Both the position numbers and the translations under genes were made by a program. The notes below the pieces were generated by a model. That model had not been told where the DNA came from. It was given only the letters and a program-made list of their open reading frames with translations, and ran no database searches. Of a stretch of DNA of 55,456 bases, positions 41,902 to 52,944 are shown one piece after another (the first letter of the stretch is position 1; each line of letters starts with the position of its first letter). Source of the DNA: Asparagopsis taxiformis (taxonomy: Eukaryota > Rhodophyta > Florideophyceae > Bonnemaisoniales > Bonnemaisoniaceae). The stretch is taken from NCBI GenBank assembly GCA_030407315.1, contig JALQPE010002303.1, forward strand, positions 1 to 55,456. The letters are read 5' to 3'.

Positions 41902-42781
41902 TCTGGTGTCTGAGGTGTCGACTGAGTCGGAGGGGTGTGTGGTGAGGTGGGGTGTGTGGGGTGTGAGGTGTGTTGGGTGGTGGAAGGGTAGATGTGTGAT
42001 GGGTGAAGAGCTTAAGTATTGCGCAATGTGCGCGGGTGTTTCAGGGTGTGTTGACGGTTAAAATCGGGAATGACAGTTGTGGGTACGAGTGGGTAACGGT
42101 TGAGTGTACACGGATGTAAGGAAGTTGACATGAGTTGGACGCGGGAGGAGGATTATAGAATTGGTGGTCGCGGGAATGTGAATTGAAAGGAGCGATAGCT
42201 GATTGTTGATTGGTTGTACACTGCAGCCAGCAATGGTGGATGGGAGAATTGAAACGGGGTACAAGGACGTTGTGTAAACTACGATTCAAGGATCGGCCAC
42301 GTTTGGTGCACGTCCATTGGAGGTGTTGCGCGCCATGGCCCATTGGTGTGGCGCCGCATGCGTCCGCTATATGTTGGATACGACATGTCTTGCATTACGT
42401 ATCCCTTTTTACAGGTGATGTGCGCTCTAGTTACGGGAGGACCATGTTGTTGACAGATATATGTTGCATTGTGGTTCGAAAGGGAGACGTTGCATCGTCT
42501 GGTGCTCAATTACAGATTGCATGTCGAATTGAATGCTACGAACGAGCCAAGTAATTGTCTGCCGCACATGCCAGAGGTTTAAACAAGATGTCAAAATGTA
42601 TTCGTCGCCATACGCAGTCGCAGCATGGCGGCGAGGAAACAAACGGCTAGTAGCAAGACTACGTTGAACGGTGCGCTGTACGTCGGCAACACGTCTGTGG
42701 CAAGTACCCTCCTGTCAATGCTATTCCGAAGTGTAACTTCTGCTGCCCAATAAGGCGTGAACCACCAAAAAGAAATCAAGC
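41902..42781. other. Intergenic region between coiled-coil gene and tRNA
   Basis: A G/T-rich run (41930-41990, several GGG and GGGG groups) lies upstream of the coiled-coil gene. Otherwise only short frames without domains are seen. Confidence 0.4.
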
Positions 42782-42855
42782 TACTCCCGTGGAGGGTCGA
42801 ACTCCAGACCTCCAGTGTGTAAAACTGGCGCTCTAACCAACTGAGCTACGGGGGC
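42782..42855 (-). tRNA. tRNA-Val (anticodon TAC)
   Basis: The minus strand folds as a cloverleaf of 74 nt. The acceptor stem is GCCCCCG with CGGGAGT (one C-A mismatch at the third pair, one G-T at the first). The D stem is GCTC/GAGC with loop AGTTGGTTA. The anticodon stem is CCAGT/ACTGG with loop TTTACAC, giving anticodon TAC. The variable loop is AGGTC, the T stem is TGGAG/CTCCA with loop TTCGACC, and the discriminator is A. There is no intron and no encoded CCA. The D-arm (B-box and A-box type) sequences are normal. The acceptor mismatch leaves some doubt about whether it is fully functional. Confidence 0.9.
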
Positions 42856-43034
42856 TTCTGATTACGATTCCGATGGGGAGTGGGTACAGTTTTTATTAAG
42901 AAAAAACTAATAATGCCCTGCCGATAGTGTAATTTCTGGGTTTGTAAGATAGATACTACATCAATAACTTGCGGGGCGGTGAACAACAATTGGCCAATCA
43001 GGTCACACGATCTTTTCATAAATTTACAAAGGGA

Positions 43035-44150
43035 TCAAAAGCTATCAACTTCGCAACACGAATGTCTACGGCACCAATCGTCCATAATGCTCCACAGCAC
43101 AGCGCAAACATCCTCCCGTCTTCCCCTAACATCCCTCGCCACAGCGTGCGACTCGCCTGTGAAATTGGCAGCCGGATAGTAGCCCGTAGTCGGGTTGAAT
43201 ACTTTACAAATTGAAACACGCATACCCATCCAATCTACGCCATTTCTCTCCACAGCGGGCAGCTGTGTTTCATTCTCCAAACATTCCGCATAACTTCGCG
43301 TGACATGTCTGATAAGAAACGGCGGTTGTTTCGAAAACGGCATTGACAATACGCCATTCTTCAACACAGCTTCCACGCCTTCTGCATTCACAACCGCATC
43401 CTGAAACGGATGAACAAAGCTTTCAATCCTTCCAACACCGCTTGCATCGCGTCTCCAATCACCAATTCGAACCACACACCGTCCATGATCGACCATACTC
43501 CTCATATCATCCTTCTCCAGATCCAAATACGTCGTGACAGCCAAGTCCCCCTGCGCAACCCTCTCCAGCTTGCCTGAAGTGCCGGTACGCTTGCGGGGCA
43601 ACCAGAGCGCGCCGGCATTCTGAAAGCGCTCAAGAACGGGCTGCAGATGTCCACGCGGACCGACGAAGAGGTACTCACTGGAATCCCAGTAGGCAGCCCA
43701 AGCGGCGTTGATACTTTTGGAGCGTTTCAACATATCGTCGCGCACGAATCTGAGCCCATCTGCGTCTTCGCCCGACGCGGCAATCTGGGTGTCGACCTCG
43801 ATTTGCACGATGGTGACGCGGCGCAAGCGCGCGAGTCTTTTCACAAGACGCGGCATGCGTGCATGCACGCCGTCAACGCTGACGTCGTAGAGGAAAATGT
43901 GCACGGCGCCGTGGAGAAAGTGCCACGCGATCCATTCGGGCAGATATTGCGCCTTGTTGGGTTGTATTGTTGTCGCGAGCGTCCACGTCGGGCCGGACGG
44001 CGGGGACGGCAACGCGTGCTGCTGGCGGCTGAAATGCAGGAAGAGGAAGGGCAGGAAGAGCAGCGGGATATAGATGGCGGAGGGACGGACGGATTTGGGC
44101 GCGAGCTTTGTGTGCGTGTGCGGTGTGGGTTGGCGGTGTGTTGAAGGCAT
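43035..44150 (-). CDS. GT92-like glycosyltransferase with altered DxD motif
   Basis: I choose the ATG at 44150 (371 residues) because the membrane anchor (IYIPLLFLPFLFLHF) follows it directly; the frame is open further upstream but is low in complexity. The lumenal domain starts WTLATTIQPNKAQYLPEWIA, then WHFLHGAVHIFLYDVSVDG, the hallmark of GT92/DUF23 enzymes (a chain ending WI.WH...G..H...YD). The metal-binding DxD site, which reads DVDEY in the neighbouring paralogue, reads DSSEY here (43674-43691). Later blocks (HPFQDAVV, FLIRHVTRSYAECLENE) fit the family's second half. It is likely a type II Golgi protein acting on cell-wall or glycoprotein galactans. The loss of the second Asp questions its activity. 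Confidence 0.75.
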   Translation of the reverse strand: MPSTHRQPTPHTHTKLAPKSVRPSAIYIPLLFLPFLFLHFSRQQHALPSPPSGPTWTLATTIQPNKAQYLPEWIAWHFLHGAVHIFLYDVSVDGVHARMPRLVKRLARLRRVTIVQIEVDTQIAASGEDADGLRFVRDDMLKRSKSINAAWAAYWDSSEYLFVGPRGHLQPVLERFQNAGALWLPRKRTGTSGKLERVAQGDLAVTTYLDLEKDDMRSMVDHGRCVVRIGDWRRDASGVGRIESFVHPFQDAVVNAEGVEAVLKNGVLSMPFSKQPPFLIRHVTRSYAECLENETQLPAVERNGVDWMGMRVSICKVFNPTTGYYPAANFTGESHAVARDVRGRREDVCAVLWSIMDDWCRRHSCCEVDSF

Positions 44151-45539
44151 TTCGGGGGGGATTGTGGCGGGGACGGAGTTTGGGATTGGAGGTGTGAATG
44201 ATAAATTTGGGATGTAGATAGGTGATTGGTTTGAGTTGGCAAGTGATTGATGATGGATTGGCGTTATTGGCCGAATTGAATCATGATTTGTTGTCTGACA
44301 GTTTAGATGAGCATGACTCTGTTGCTGGCAACCGATGCGTGGAGCTGAAGGTGCATGCTTTTCCGGATTTGGAGTTTGGGCGTTTGACCGAGTGGATGGC
44401 GGTGGTGTTGAATGTTGCTCGTCTTGGTGCCGAACCCTTACCTTGTTCGAGAGCATGGTCTGACATCTCAAATAGCAATCTGCACACGTGGATAGTTTGA
44501 GGTGACAAAGCTGCTGCATAAATATTTTTTTAAATATTTTCGATTTTCATGTCTAACATTTGGGGAGACAGGCTGTCTTTTGAACGGTTCGAGGCGAGCA
44601 GCTCGACGCGGCGTGGCATACATTGCGCGAGTCGCGATATCCAGCTCATCAAACTTTACAGAAACTTCTCTACCACGTTCCATTTTCGATAACTCGTGCT
44701 TACAACAAAACCGCTCCCGTTATCAACTGTTATGGTAGTAAGGTCAGTCCTCTGTCGCTGGTACTGTTCCAAACAATCGCCGCCAGACATCATTACGCTG
44801 CTCTCGCAACCCTGTTCAAGTCCTCATCGGTGGTCGCGCATGAACATTATTTTCTCGTCTACACGACATGCTCGTCGGCTGTCATACAATTCAAGTACAG
44901 TTCCGTTGAACAAACTCTTCCTTGAGAGCAAGAGCATTCTCTGCAATTTATACACCGCACATAAAATATATGATACCTCATGCACGCCGAGCCACGACAA
45001 GTTTCCTTGCTGTATCTTTCATATCAACGCGTGAAAGAACATTTACATCAATGCCAGTACTGTACCATGTACCATGAATCTTCATTGGTAATCGACCAGA
45101 CTGGTTTACAGACGTACCACAGACGTACAACTACTCTCCCCGCACTCGCTTTGAGACATAGTGCAAGCTGATCTGTGTAGGATTACTGATCACTAGAGAC
45201 TTGCGCTGACACAGGGACATGAAATGTGACTCGACTCTACCGCCCAGCTGTCGGCAACGCTGTGGCTCATACTCATGCACGTTCAGGCGGAAAAAAATCC
45301 CCTTCTGCCAGCCCATTCATTATTTCCTTCATTGCTTTCATCAAAAAACCGCAGCCCATCTACCGTGTGAGAGTTATGTTCCATCCCAATCACGTCAATT
45401 AGAAAAAAGTAAAAACAAATTGTCCTTATCGTCCCGAATGATATAACATACCTTACCATAACGTCACCGCAATCTGAAAACAGTAAACCCACTTCCTCTT
45501 TTCCATTACAATCAAAGTCACCAAACGTCATTTCTCGCA
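44151..45539. other. Shared upstream region of the two glycosyltransferase genes
   Basis: The two genes point away from each other, so this 1.4 kb stretch holds both promoters. Frames found here are short and conflicting. No RNA gene is seen. Confidence 0.4.
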
Positions 45540-47312
45540 ATGCCTTTCAATTTGAAAACCCATAAATTCTTACAACTCTACCTTTCAACCTCCCCAACAC
45601 ATCTTCCACCCCATCAGTGCACCATGTACGAAAAGTACTACGCCCCAAGACTTCCTCTGCTCAATCTTCGTCGATCATTCCGTTTTCCTCTGCTTTTCCT
45701 CCCGCCCCTTCTATTCCTCTTCTACGAACAGCAGGCCAGACTCTTATCGATTTCCCACAAACAGTCCATACAATATGGATCGTTTATGCCTCCATATCCG
45801 CCTCCCCTCTCCTCTGTCTACACTGAACCCACCCGAAAATCTCGCGAAGCTCTGTATTACGCCGAGCATGATTTCTCCAAGCCGCTTGCGCTAACTTCCT
45901 ACATTCGTCCATCCTCCACTCGAAAAGCTGGCTTGGAACTTTATGTCTTCACAACTGGAGTAGCCATGGGTGCTTCAAGGCGAAATTTCTCGGTCTCTGG
46001 ATGCATGGTCGGTAACGATGTTTATGAATCCGACAGATTTCACGATGACGTCGTCCGTTGCCAACTTCCTCGCGCCGTCGCACCAGGTGAGCTCATTTCT
46101 GTCGTGTTGAAGCTTGACCAAGTTCTAAAACAAGCGATGAACGGTTCTGTTACATTGCCAGGAGGATTTGTTGCAACACTCGATACAGGTGACGTGGTTC
46201 CACTGGACGATAAAGTGACGCTACACGGTAGTATGAAGGGGAGAGATGCAAATAATTTCAGAAGGATTCGTTCGAAGGTGACACACTCTGGTAAGACAGA
46301 AACAGTGGTACCTCTAAAGGCAAGTCAAGCTCCAAGATTCCGGCTGTGCATGATGACGCAGATCAAACCGTTCGCAGATATGATACCTGACTGGGTAGAT
46401 TATCACCGAAGAATCGGCGTAGATAAGGTATTTATATTCGACAATGGGGCAGAAGAAAATTTAAAGGCAATGTATCAAGGAAGGGGTGATGTAGAAGTTG
46501 TCTACTGGCCCTGGCAAGCTTCACAAACACAAGCATTTGCATATTTGTTAATCGCAAGTCGTGCACGATGTGAATGGGTACTATTCAGTGATGTAGATGA
46601 ATACGTCATGTTTGGCATTGGTGATGGTGACAAATTCAAGCACGATACGGCGCCATTTCGAAAGTTTCTCACGGTTGTAGAGCGCAAGCACTTCCCACAA
46701 TACAGATTCTTGTATTTAATCATGGGGAATTCCGGGTATATGCGACGACCGAAGAAGCCGGTTGCCGAAGCCTACACGCATAGAAAGGAACCACAAACGA
46801 AGGAGAATGGGAAGTCGATTTGTTACACGGACTATGATTGGATCGGCAGTCAAATTCATACGTGTAAATCGAATCATGGTTTATCGACAATGTGGCGTGA
46901 GGAGACCCGGCAGATGTTTCCACAAAATGAGAATGATATTCCTTCGCTTGTTCACTATCAATTTCGAGGGTTCGAGGAGAATGTCTTGAAGAATCAAGCA
47001 GGACGACAGACAATGGCTACTGTACTGAAGAGCAAAGAGGAAGAGGAGGACCGCAAAAAGAAACTTCAAATTGGGCAAGAAATTCCAAAGGGATGGCTGG
47101 GAACTGATAGTGGTCGGGTACGATATTGGGACCACTTTAGAGTGATTTGGAGAAGAATCACTCGAGGACTGGAGCTTGCTGATGTGATGGTTGTACAGGA
47201 GAAGACGAATGAAAGTTGCAGATGGGAGTATGGAAGTACTTATATAAGCGAGAGTTGTTCAGAGAAGAGTGTGCGAGTGATGAGAGGCGACGAACGGTAT
47301 AACCACAGCTGA
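45540..47312 (+). CDS. GT92-type glycosyltransferase
   Basis: The protein has 590 residues. Translation may start at 45540 or at the second Met (45624), just before the membrane anchor (FRFPLLFLPPLLFLFYEQQ). A stem domain follows (to about residue 270). The catalytic part has FRLCMMTQIKPFADMIPDWV, then DYHRRIGVDKVFIFDNG, the metal-binding SDVDEYVMF (about 349-357), FLYLIMGNSGY and SLVHYQFRGFE. This is the GT92 (DUF23) pattern with an intact DxD. Such enzymes are usually Golgi type II galactosyl or related transferases. In a red alga, work on sulphated galactan or on N-glycans is plausible but not shown by the sequence. The gene is intronless and intact. Confidence 0.85.
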   Translation: MPFNLKTHKFLQLYLSTSPTHLPPHQCTMYEKYYAPRLPLLNLRRSFRFPLLFLPPLLFLFYEQQARLLSISHKQSIQYGSFMPPYPPPLSSVYTEPTRKSREALYYAEHDFSKPLALTSYIRPSSTRKAGLELYVFTTGVAMGASRRNFSVSGCMVGNDVYESDRFHDDVVRCQLPRAVAPGELISVVLKLDQVLKQAMNGSVTLPGGFVATLDTGDVVPLDDKVTLHGSMKGRDANNFRRIRSKVTHSGKTETVVPLKASQAPRFRLCMMTQIKPFADMIPDWVDYHRRIGVDKVFIFDNGAEENLKAMYQGRGDVEVVYWPWQASQTQAFAYLLIASRARCEWVLFSDVDEYVMFGIGDGDKFKHDTAPFRKFLTVVERKHFPQYRFLYLIMGNSGYMRRPKKPVAEAYTHRKEPQTKENGKSICYTDYDWIGSQIHTCKSNHGLSTMWREETRQMFPQNENDIPSLVHYQFRGFEENVLKNQAGRQTMATVLKSKEEEEDRKKKLQIGQEIPKGWLGTDSGRVRYWDHFRVIWRRITRGLELADVMVVQEKTNESCRWEYGSTYISESCSEKSVRVMRGDERYNHS

Positions 47313-47563
47313 GTTCAAATTGAGCTTGTATCATATATTAGAGTAGAATAATTGTCATCCCCAGTAAAAAAGGTCCAAAAATAGAAGGACAGGAGTGGTG
47401 GCCGTTATTTTAGCACAAACAGAAATTTGGATGGCCTCAAATTGGAATGTGGGAAGGTTAAAGGATGGAGCAGAACACCGAAAATAGAGTCGTCGAACAG
47501 CGCCCTTTTTCTCATGTCTGATGTCAGGATGCTAACTCTTTAACCAAAGCATTCGACCAACAG
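47313..47563. other. Host sequence between GT92 gene and the Copia element
   Basis: No gene is seen here. The left edge of the Copia element is placed at TGTCGG (47564) but could be off because the second LTR is outside the window. Confidence 0.35.
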
Positions 47564-47680
47564 TGTCGGCACGGAACGGACGTGGCACCTCAACATACCA
47601 ACAGTAGCAAGAGCAATATATATAGTGGCACATAGGATCGTAAGTAAAGAAAGGAGCATCGGTCTCTCACGTTCTAACAG
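47564..47680 (+). repeat. Probable 5' LTR of the Copia element
   Basis: This stretch runs from TGTCGGCACGG to CGTTCTAACA (TG...CA ends, 117 bp), holds an ATATATATAG box near 47617 and is followed directly by a Copia-type primer site. The left edge is a guess because no second LTR is available for comparison. Confidence 0.5.
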
Positions 47681-47692
47681 GTTATAGGCCCT
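47681..47692 (+). promoter_or_regulatory. Primer binding site of Copia type
   Basis: GGTTATAGGCCC lies directly after the LTR end. Drosophila copia uses GGTTATGGGCCC, complementary to the anticodon arm of initiator tRNA-Met (half-tRNA priming). The match is 11 of 12. Confidence 0.6.
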
Positions 47693-47730
47693 TTTCCATT
47701 ACCCTGCCCACCGATCCCCACGCAACAAAA

Positions 47731-48642
47731 ATGAATTCATTCTCGCTCCCAACGCTCCAACCGCAGAACGCATCTTACTGGCATCGTAATTTACAAGCCA
47801 TAACACATGGCCTGAAGCTCGAACACTTCCTCGAAGCATCAACGACAGCGCCGCCAGAACCTGCAGAATTCACGGAATTCAAACGCCAACAAGAACGACT
47901 CACACACATTATACTCTCCAGTCTTCCCCAGAGTATCATCGATCAACTGACTGACGAAAACCTCCAGCTCCCGCCATACCTCCTCACGAAACGCATCCTC
48001 AACCATGTTCATGAACTCACATCCATCGACCACAGCATACTGGACTTAAACGCTCGCAGCATTACGCTACGCAACATCAACGAAATCGACGACTACATCG
48101 CGGAACACGCTCAAATGCGACTCATCATGCGAAACGCCAAATTCCCACGCATCCACGAAGAAGACACCACAATCCAATACATGATACAAGGCATCCAACA
48201 CAACCCAGAACTACAAACCACCCATGAAATCATGATTCAGACTCCACCCGCGACCATAGCAGAGTTAAACATACGCATCAAACGCGCCACAAACAACATC
48301 CGAGCACGCAAGCTCACTAACACCCCCAAGAACCTATACACCCTCCACAACCATCGCCACCTGCAACAACCTCCCCAGCATTACATGAACCCCAGAGACA
48401 GGAACTACACTACTCCATGGAATCTCCGATCGAATCGCAACAATCCGTCGCGTCGCGTTGGACAAAAATGGTACTACCACAAATCCTCCTATTTCAGCGA
48501 TAGAGAATTTCGTACTCAACGTGCGTCGTGGAACACCAAAGCACAAGAGATAACTGCATACCCCAATAACCATGAGAATAACATGGAACACGACCCATCA
48601 TTCCCAATCCACGAGGAAAAACTTAAACACATCCGAATCTGA
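47731..48642 (+). CDS. Copia Gag
   Basis: The protein has 303 residues, starting about 40 bases after the primer site. It has the Copia gag fold near the N-terminus (NASYWHRNLQAITHGLKLEH, then LPQSIIDQL, helical repeats and LIMRNAKF) and a basic, Asn/Arg-rich C-terminus (about residue 190 onward) that should bind RNA. No CCHC knuckle is visible, which is unusual for Copia Gag. It overlaps the protease frame (+1) in its last 70 bases, so protease may be made by frameshifting or the frames have drifted. Confidence 0.75.
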   Translation: MNSFSLPTLQPQNASYWHRNLQAITHGLKLEHFLEASTTAPPEPAEFTEFKRQQERLTHIILSSLPQSIIDQLTDENLQLPPYLLTKRILNHVHELTSIDHSILDLNARSITLRNINEIDDYIAEHAQMRLIMRNAKFPRIHEEDTTIQYMIQGIQHNPELQTTHEIMIQTPPATIAELNIRIKRATNNIRARKLTNTPKNLYTLHNHRHLQQPPQHYMNPRDRNYTTPWNLRSNRNNPSRRVGQKWYYHKSSYFSDREFRTQRASWNTKAQEITAYPNNHENNMEHDPSFPIHEEKLKHIRI

Positions 48643-48979
48643 ACGTAAGTTGATTGTATTCGACTCAGGTGCAGACCCATCACACTTCAACACCCCACAA
48701 AACGGAATGAAACCGGTACGTCACACCCAGTTCACAAAGACAGCAGCTAACAATAGTCACGAGATAACCCACTCTGGAAATGAAAAGATCAGGACACCAA
48801 CATTGATGCTCAACATCAGTAACGCGGTCGTAACCCCAGAGCTCACCCACAACCTTGTCTCTGTGCACACGCTTTCCTCAAATCATGGAACCATTACCTT
48901 CACTTCCCAACAAGCCTTCATCAATCCGAGGAACACCCAAGAACAACGCAAGATAGCGACACAAAAACAAGGACTCTAA
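48572..48979 (+). pseudogene. Copia protease fragment
   Basis: The +1 frame relative to gag contains LIVFDSGADPSHF, the catalytic DSGA of Copia-type aspartic proteases, and LTHNLVSVHTL, the second conserved strand. It ends at 48979 and is not continuous with the integrase frame, so the polyprotein is broken. The gap 48980-49188 is coding-like but interrupted. Confidence 0.75.
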
Positions 48980-49188
48980 ATTGTTGACAATAAACCATTC
49001 GCTCCAGAAAACACCGTAACGTCGTGTTTCAACACTCATGCATCATCAAGCCAGACTCAACCCGACACCACTCACTCCAAAACAACCAGCACACGTACAC
49101 GGCAGACCCGTGCACCTCAAACCACTCCCCCAGATGCACCCTCACAAAATACACGTTCCAAACAGTCCAAGATTCCATGGGATAGACC

Positions 49189-50592
49189 ATGGCGCACAAA
49201 CGTGAAATCCCAGAAATCCCAGCCCCAAAACACAAAAAATACCAACAATGGAAATGCAAAATGCAAGAGCGACTCGTACACCACCCCGGACAGAACGTCT
49301 TCTTACAAACCAAACACTACACATCACCCCACATCCAAGAAGATAGCAGAAAAACACGACACTCCGCCGCTCCCACCAATATTCACGACGCACCGCAAAG
49401 AATCCGTCACCAAAAACCACAACTCAAGGACGCACCGCCCCGGCCACCTCGCACACGGAACCCACTCACGATCCACACTGCAGAAATCCAAAATACCTTG
49501 TCTCACGACCTGCACATCAAATTGGGACATGTAAATCCACCAACAATGCGAAAAATGTGCAAACACAAAACGCTACCGCTACTTTCCCCATATAAAAACA
49601 CGCCAATAGAAGAATTAACTTGCAGCGCATGCGCGCTAGCTAAAATCAAAAGCACACCACACAAGCCAACCACCCACAATCACCAAATTGGCGAACACAT
49701 ATCATCTGATGTATGCGGCCCCTTACCGACCACGTCAACACATGGGAACCGATACTTTGTGACTTTTATTGACACAAAGACGAGATACATCACAGTTTAC
49801 TGCATCTCGAATAAAACACCCATACCTCAGCACGTCATAGATCATATGGAGTATGTTCACACAAATCAAGGAAAATATCCACGATTCTTTAGATCCGACA
49901 ACGCCAAAGGATACACAGGCACGTCACTGCAGGGTCATCTAAAGTCTCGAGGAATCAAACACATAAGAAAAATTCCCCATACCCCACAGCAGAACAACAT
50001 CGCAGAAAGAATCAACAAAACACTGATGGACGCTGTCCGAGCAAATCTAACTCACAGCAGCATGGACGACACTCATTGGGAAGACGCACTCCTCGACTCG
50101 GTATTCAAACGCAATCTCACTCTGCACTCCGTCACCAACAAAATCCCTCACACGGAATGGCATCAAATGACCCCTAACCTCCAGCGCCTGTTTGCATTTG
50201 GCCAACTCGGCCACGCCCCCATACTAGCTCTAAAATCAAAATTGGAAGACCGAGCTGCACTCGTACGATACATTGCCAGAATAACACCGGACACATTCCT
50301 CGTCAAAGACACAACCACCCAAAACTACTCACGAATCTCCGCGCTCGATTTCCACCCCTACACCATCAGATCGGACCCGACTGCAACTACAAGCATGGCC
50401 TTCCACACCAAACAACCAAAAACAAGACAACCACCGACACAGATCAAAAATAAAACAACCGCTCCCAAAACACATCGCGCAGCTCAAAAATATCCTGACG
50501 CTGATGAATGGGCACTCGCACACGACGAAGAATTATCCAAAATAGAAACGATGAAGGCTATTATATGGCTACCCAACGAGCAAATTCCATAA
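49189..50592 (+). pseudogene. Copia integrase and start of reverse transcriptase
   Basis: Within the 467-codon frame the integrase begins clearly near codon 105: the zinc site has LGHVNPPTM and CSACALAK, the DDE core has SSDVCGPL, FRSDNAKGY and NNIAERINKTLMDAVRANL, and the tail has the GKAL-like FAFGQLGHAPI region. RT starts with DADEWALAHDEELSKIE and is stopped at 50590-50592 by TAA in the NEQIP context. The stop lies in the conserved start of RT, so the copy cannot make the enzyme in one piece. Confidence 0.85.
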
Positions 50593-51142
50593 AACGCCCG
50601 ACCCATCCCGCTCACAATGACATATCGCTATAAACGCGACCCAGACGGCGATATCACGGAACGAAAGGCACGATGTTCTGTACGCGGCGATTTGATGCTA
50701 CCCGGAATACACTATGACCCAAAAAACACGTCAACCTTCGCTGCAGACAAGACAACGATACGCATTATACTTGGTCACGCCGCTGCACATCACTGAAGGT
50801 GGCCCCTCCCAACGGAACACCTTGATATCTCTTCAGCGTTCCTCCATGAACCATTCCAACTCAGGAATCCAGTCTACATCCGACTGCACCCGCTCTTTGA
50901 CGGAACGTACAAACATCCTGAACATGCTGGCGAACTGAAAGGAAACCTTTACGGCACCCGTAAAGCTGGCAAGATATTCTGTGACGGAGCACGAACCTTT
51001 CTCATCAACAACGGATACAAGCAAATGAAATCAGACCCCAGCCTATCCAGCAGAAAGCACGGCCAACACCAGACAATTATAACAGTTACAATCGACGACT
51101 TCCTGGTATGTGCGTCGTCAACGAAACTGCTCGACGAACTCT
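50593..51142 (+). pseudogene. Copia reverse transcriptase, partial
   Basis: After the stop the same region continues with YRYKRDPDGDITERKARCSV, then TFAADKTTIRIIL. After a shift near 50795 come LDISSAFLHEPF, PVYIRLHPLF, GNLYGTRKAGKIF and the catalytic TVTIDDFLV (IDD). The RT stops at LLDEL where the inverted-terminus element begins (51143). RT C-terminus and RNase H are missing from the window. Confidence 0.85.
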
Positions 51143-52264
51143 CGTCTGTGTTCTCGGAAATGGACGCGGACGTCCACAACCTCTAGTACACCTAGTATTA
51201 CTAGGCGGACGTCCATGTTCTCCAGTATTTTTGGATGTCCGCCTAGAACCGGACGTCCATGTGGTCTAGTACGTCTAGTATTACTAGGGCGACATTCATT
51301 GTTTCTAGTACCACGGATGTCCCCCTCGGGATGGACTTCCGCCATGTCTATGTCCACCTAGGACGGGCGCCGGTTCAGAAATTCAAAAATTTCGACCCCA
51401 GAAATTTCTGCCGCTGTGCTCGACATGGATGTCCGCATCCATCACGGCGGCCACTCTATTTTTCCTTGTCGGTCGACTCCAATTTTGTCTTTAATTTTTT
51501 CATCCTCTCGCTCACACCCCCTTCCAGTTGGTGCTCACCTCCCCCGTACTGTACCTCAAACACCCCCAATACCACTCTAGCACGCATTTTCAGCTACCTA
51601 TCCCCGCTTCCACGGTGCACACCTCCATTCCATACCTACTTTTCTGCTCTACCGTACAGATTTCGTATAACTAGTCCTCATACTACCTCAGAATAGGGAA
51701 AACACCCCCTGTCTCCTCGACCATGCTCTCCCCCATCACTTTTGCAACGTATTGTTCTTCAATACCCTCTCTCCTCTACCTTCAACCCCTCTCCTTCGCC
51801 CTCTACACAAGCTTCCCCTGCAGCTTACTCTTCCAAAACCTCTCACTCCCCATCCCGTACCCGACCTGCTCCACCCCTCCCTCCCTCACCTGCTCCATGC
51901 CCCCCACGCCATCCGCATCTTCGATACCGTATACACCACCACCACCGGCCCACGCTCCCGCTCCCCCGCCGTCTCCCCAGAAACCTCCCCGCTCTGAACC
52001 ACATATCAACCCCCCACTTCGCACCCATCCTCCCACTCCCCTCCCTCCCCAAATACAATAACCCCCTTCTTCTCCATCACATCCCCACTCACCACAGCCA
52101 GAACAGACGCCACCCCCTCCCCCTCTTTCTCCTCACTTTCCTAAAACCCCCTCCTCTCGGCGCCTTCAACCGCACCCTCCTACGGTCCCACCTAAACACC
52201 TCCTCCGCCCTCACTACCCCAACACCCCGCAGCGTCTCCCCAATCCCCATAATATGCTTGTCGG
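51143..52264 (+). mobile_element. Inverted-terminus element, copy 2, left part only
   Basis: This starts CGTCTGTGTTCTCGGAAATG and follows copy 1 (9129-10229) almost without change, with small indels in the C-rich block. It stops exactly where an LTR begins. In copy 1 the sequence CTTGTCGG continues to CACTCC; here it continues to TGTGGAAC. The remainder should resume on the far side of the LTR element beyond the window. Confidence 0.9.
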
Positions 52265-52927
52265 TGTGGAACGATAGTTCGTTAGAAGTAGCTGGTACGA
52301 GCTAGTGGACACGCTGTCCTCACGAAACGAAACGAACAGTCCACCCGCTGCTGTTTGACTGTATTGGTAGGTAGAAAGGTAGAGTAGAGGGGTTAGCGAG
52401 TAGACACGAGCGTCACGACGCAACAATCCACGCGAGGATTACGTTCGGTAAACGAGGTGGCACGTCACCGGAGGCGCTCTCAACCAAGCCCGTAGGCACT
52501 ACACGCGATCAGCCTCACGTGCGGCGATGGGTAGGGAGTACGCAGCTCGACGGAGACGAAGCCTCGCTAGGCAAAACGTAAACGTAAACGTAGAAGTCAG
52601 TCGTAGACTAGAGCCGTTGCTCGTTCGATGAATTGTCCCCATTCCCTCCCGGCACGGTGCCAATACCTATTTTGCCACGATGGCATCGCTTTGCAGTGTA
52701 AACACTGCTCGTAACGTCCCCGAATGGGAAAGGACCTTGTGGGTCGCACGTAGGGACCCGTTGGTCCGTTGGCCGTTGCCAATACGTTCGTTGCTCACGT
52801 GTGCCGGTTGCGCGCGCGCATGCGCCAGCAATGTTCGTGCATTGCTGTCGCCGGTCGTGTCCGCCGAAATTCGAATTCCGCGGAAATCGTAAATATTTGC
52901 AATTTCGGAATTGCCACGTATACTACA
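52265..52927 (-). repeat. LTR of a second Ty3-type element (3' LTR, minus orientation)
   Basis: The left edge is exact, because copy 2 breaks off against it. The stretch starts TGTGGAACG on the plus strand and ends TATACTACA (TG...CA), 663 bp, close to the 660 bp of the first Ty3 LTR. A purine-rich tract on the minus strand abuts it on the inside. GTCGG just left of 52265 should be the 5-bp target copy. Confidence 0.7.
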
Positions 52928-52944
52928 CAGCCCCACCCCCACAC
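52928..52944 (-). promoter_or_regulatory. Polypurine tract of the second Ty3-type element
   Basis: On the minus strand the bases before the LTR start TGTAGTATACG read GTGTGGGGGTGGGGCTG, a purine-rich run at the expected place. It sets the element orientation to minus, with gag-pol to the right of the window. Confidence 0.6.

Larger units (their letters stand above)
47564..51142 (+). mobile_element. Copia-type LTR retrotransposon, 5' part, truncated by a nested element
   Basis: The order LTR, primer site, gag, protease, integrase, reverse transcriptase is that of Copia elements (integrase before RT). Frames change between gag, protease and integrase, and RT has a stop and a frameshift, so the copy is decayed. 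It is cut inside RT by the CGTCTGTG element. RT C-terminus, RNase H and 3' LTR should lie right of the window. A short LTR, this primer site and a red-algal host would suit GalEa-like or related Copia lineages, but an RT phylogeny is needed to say so. Confidence 0.85.
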
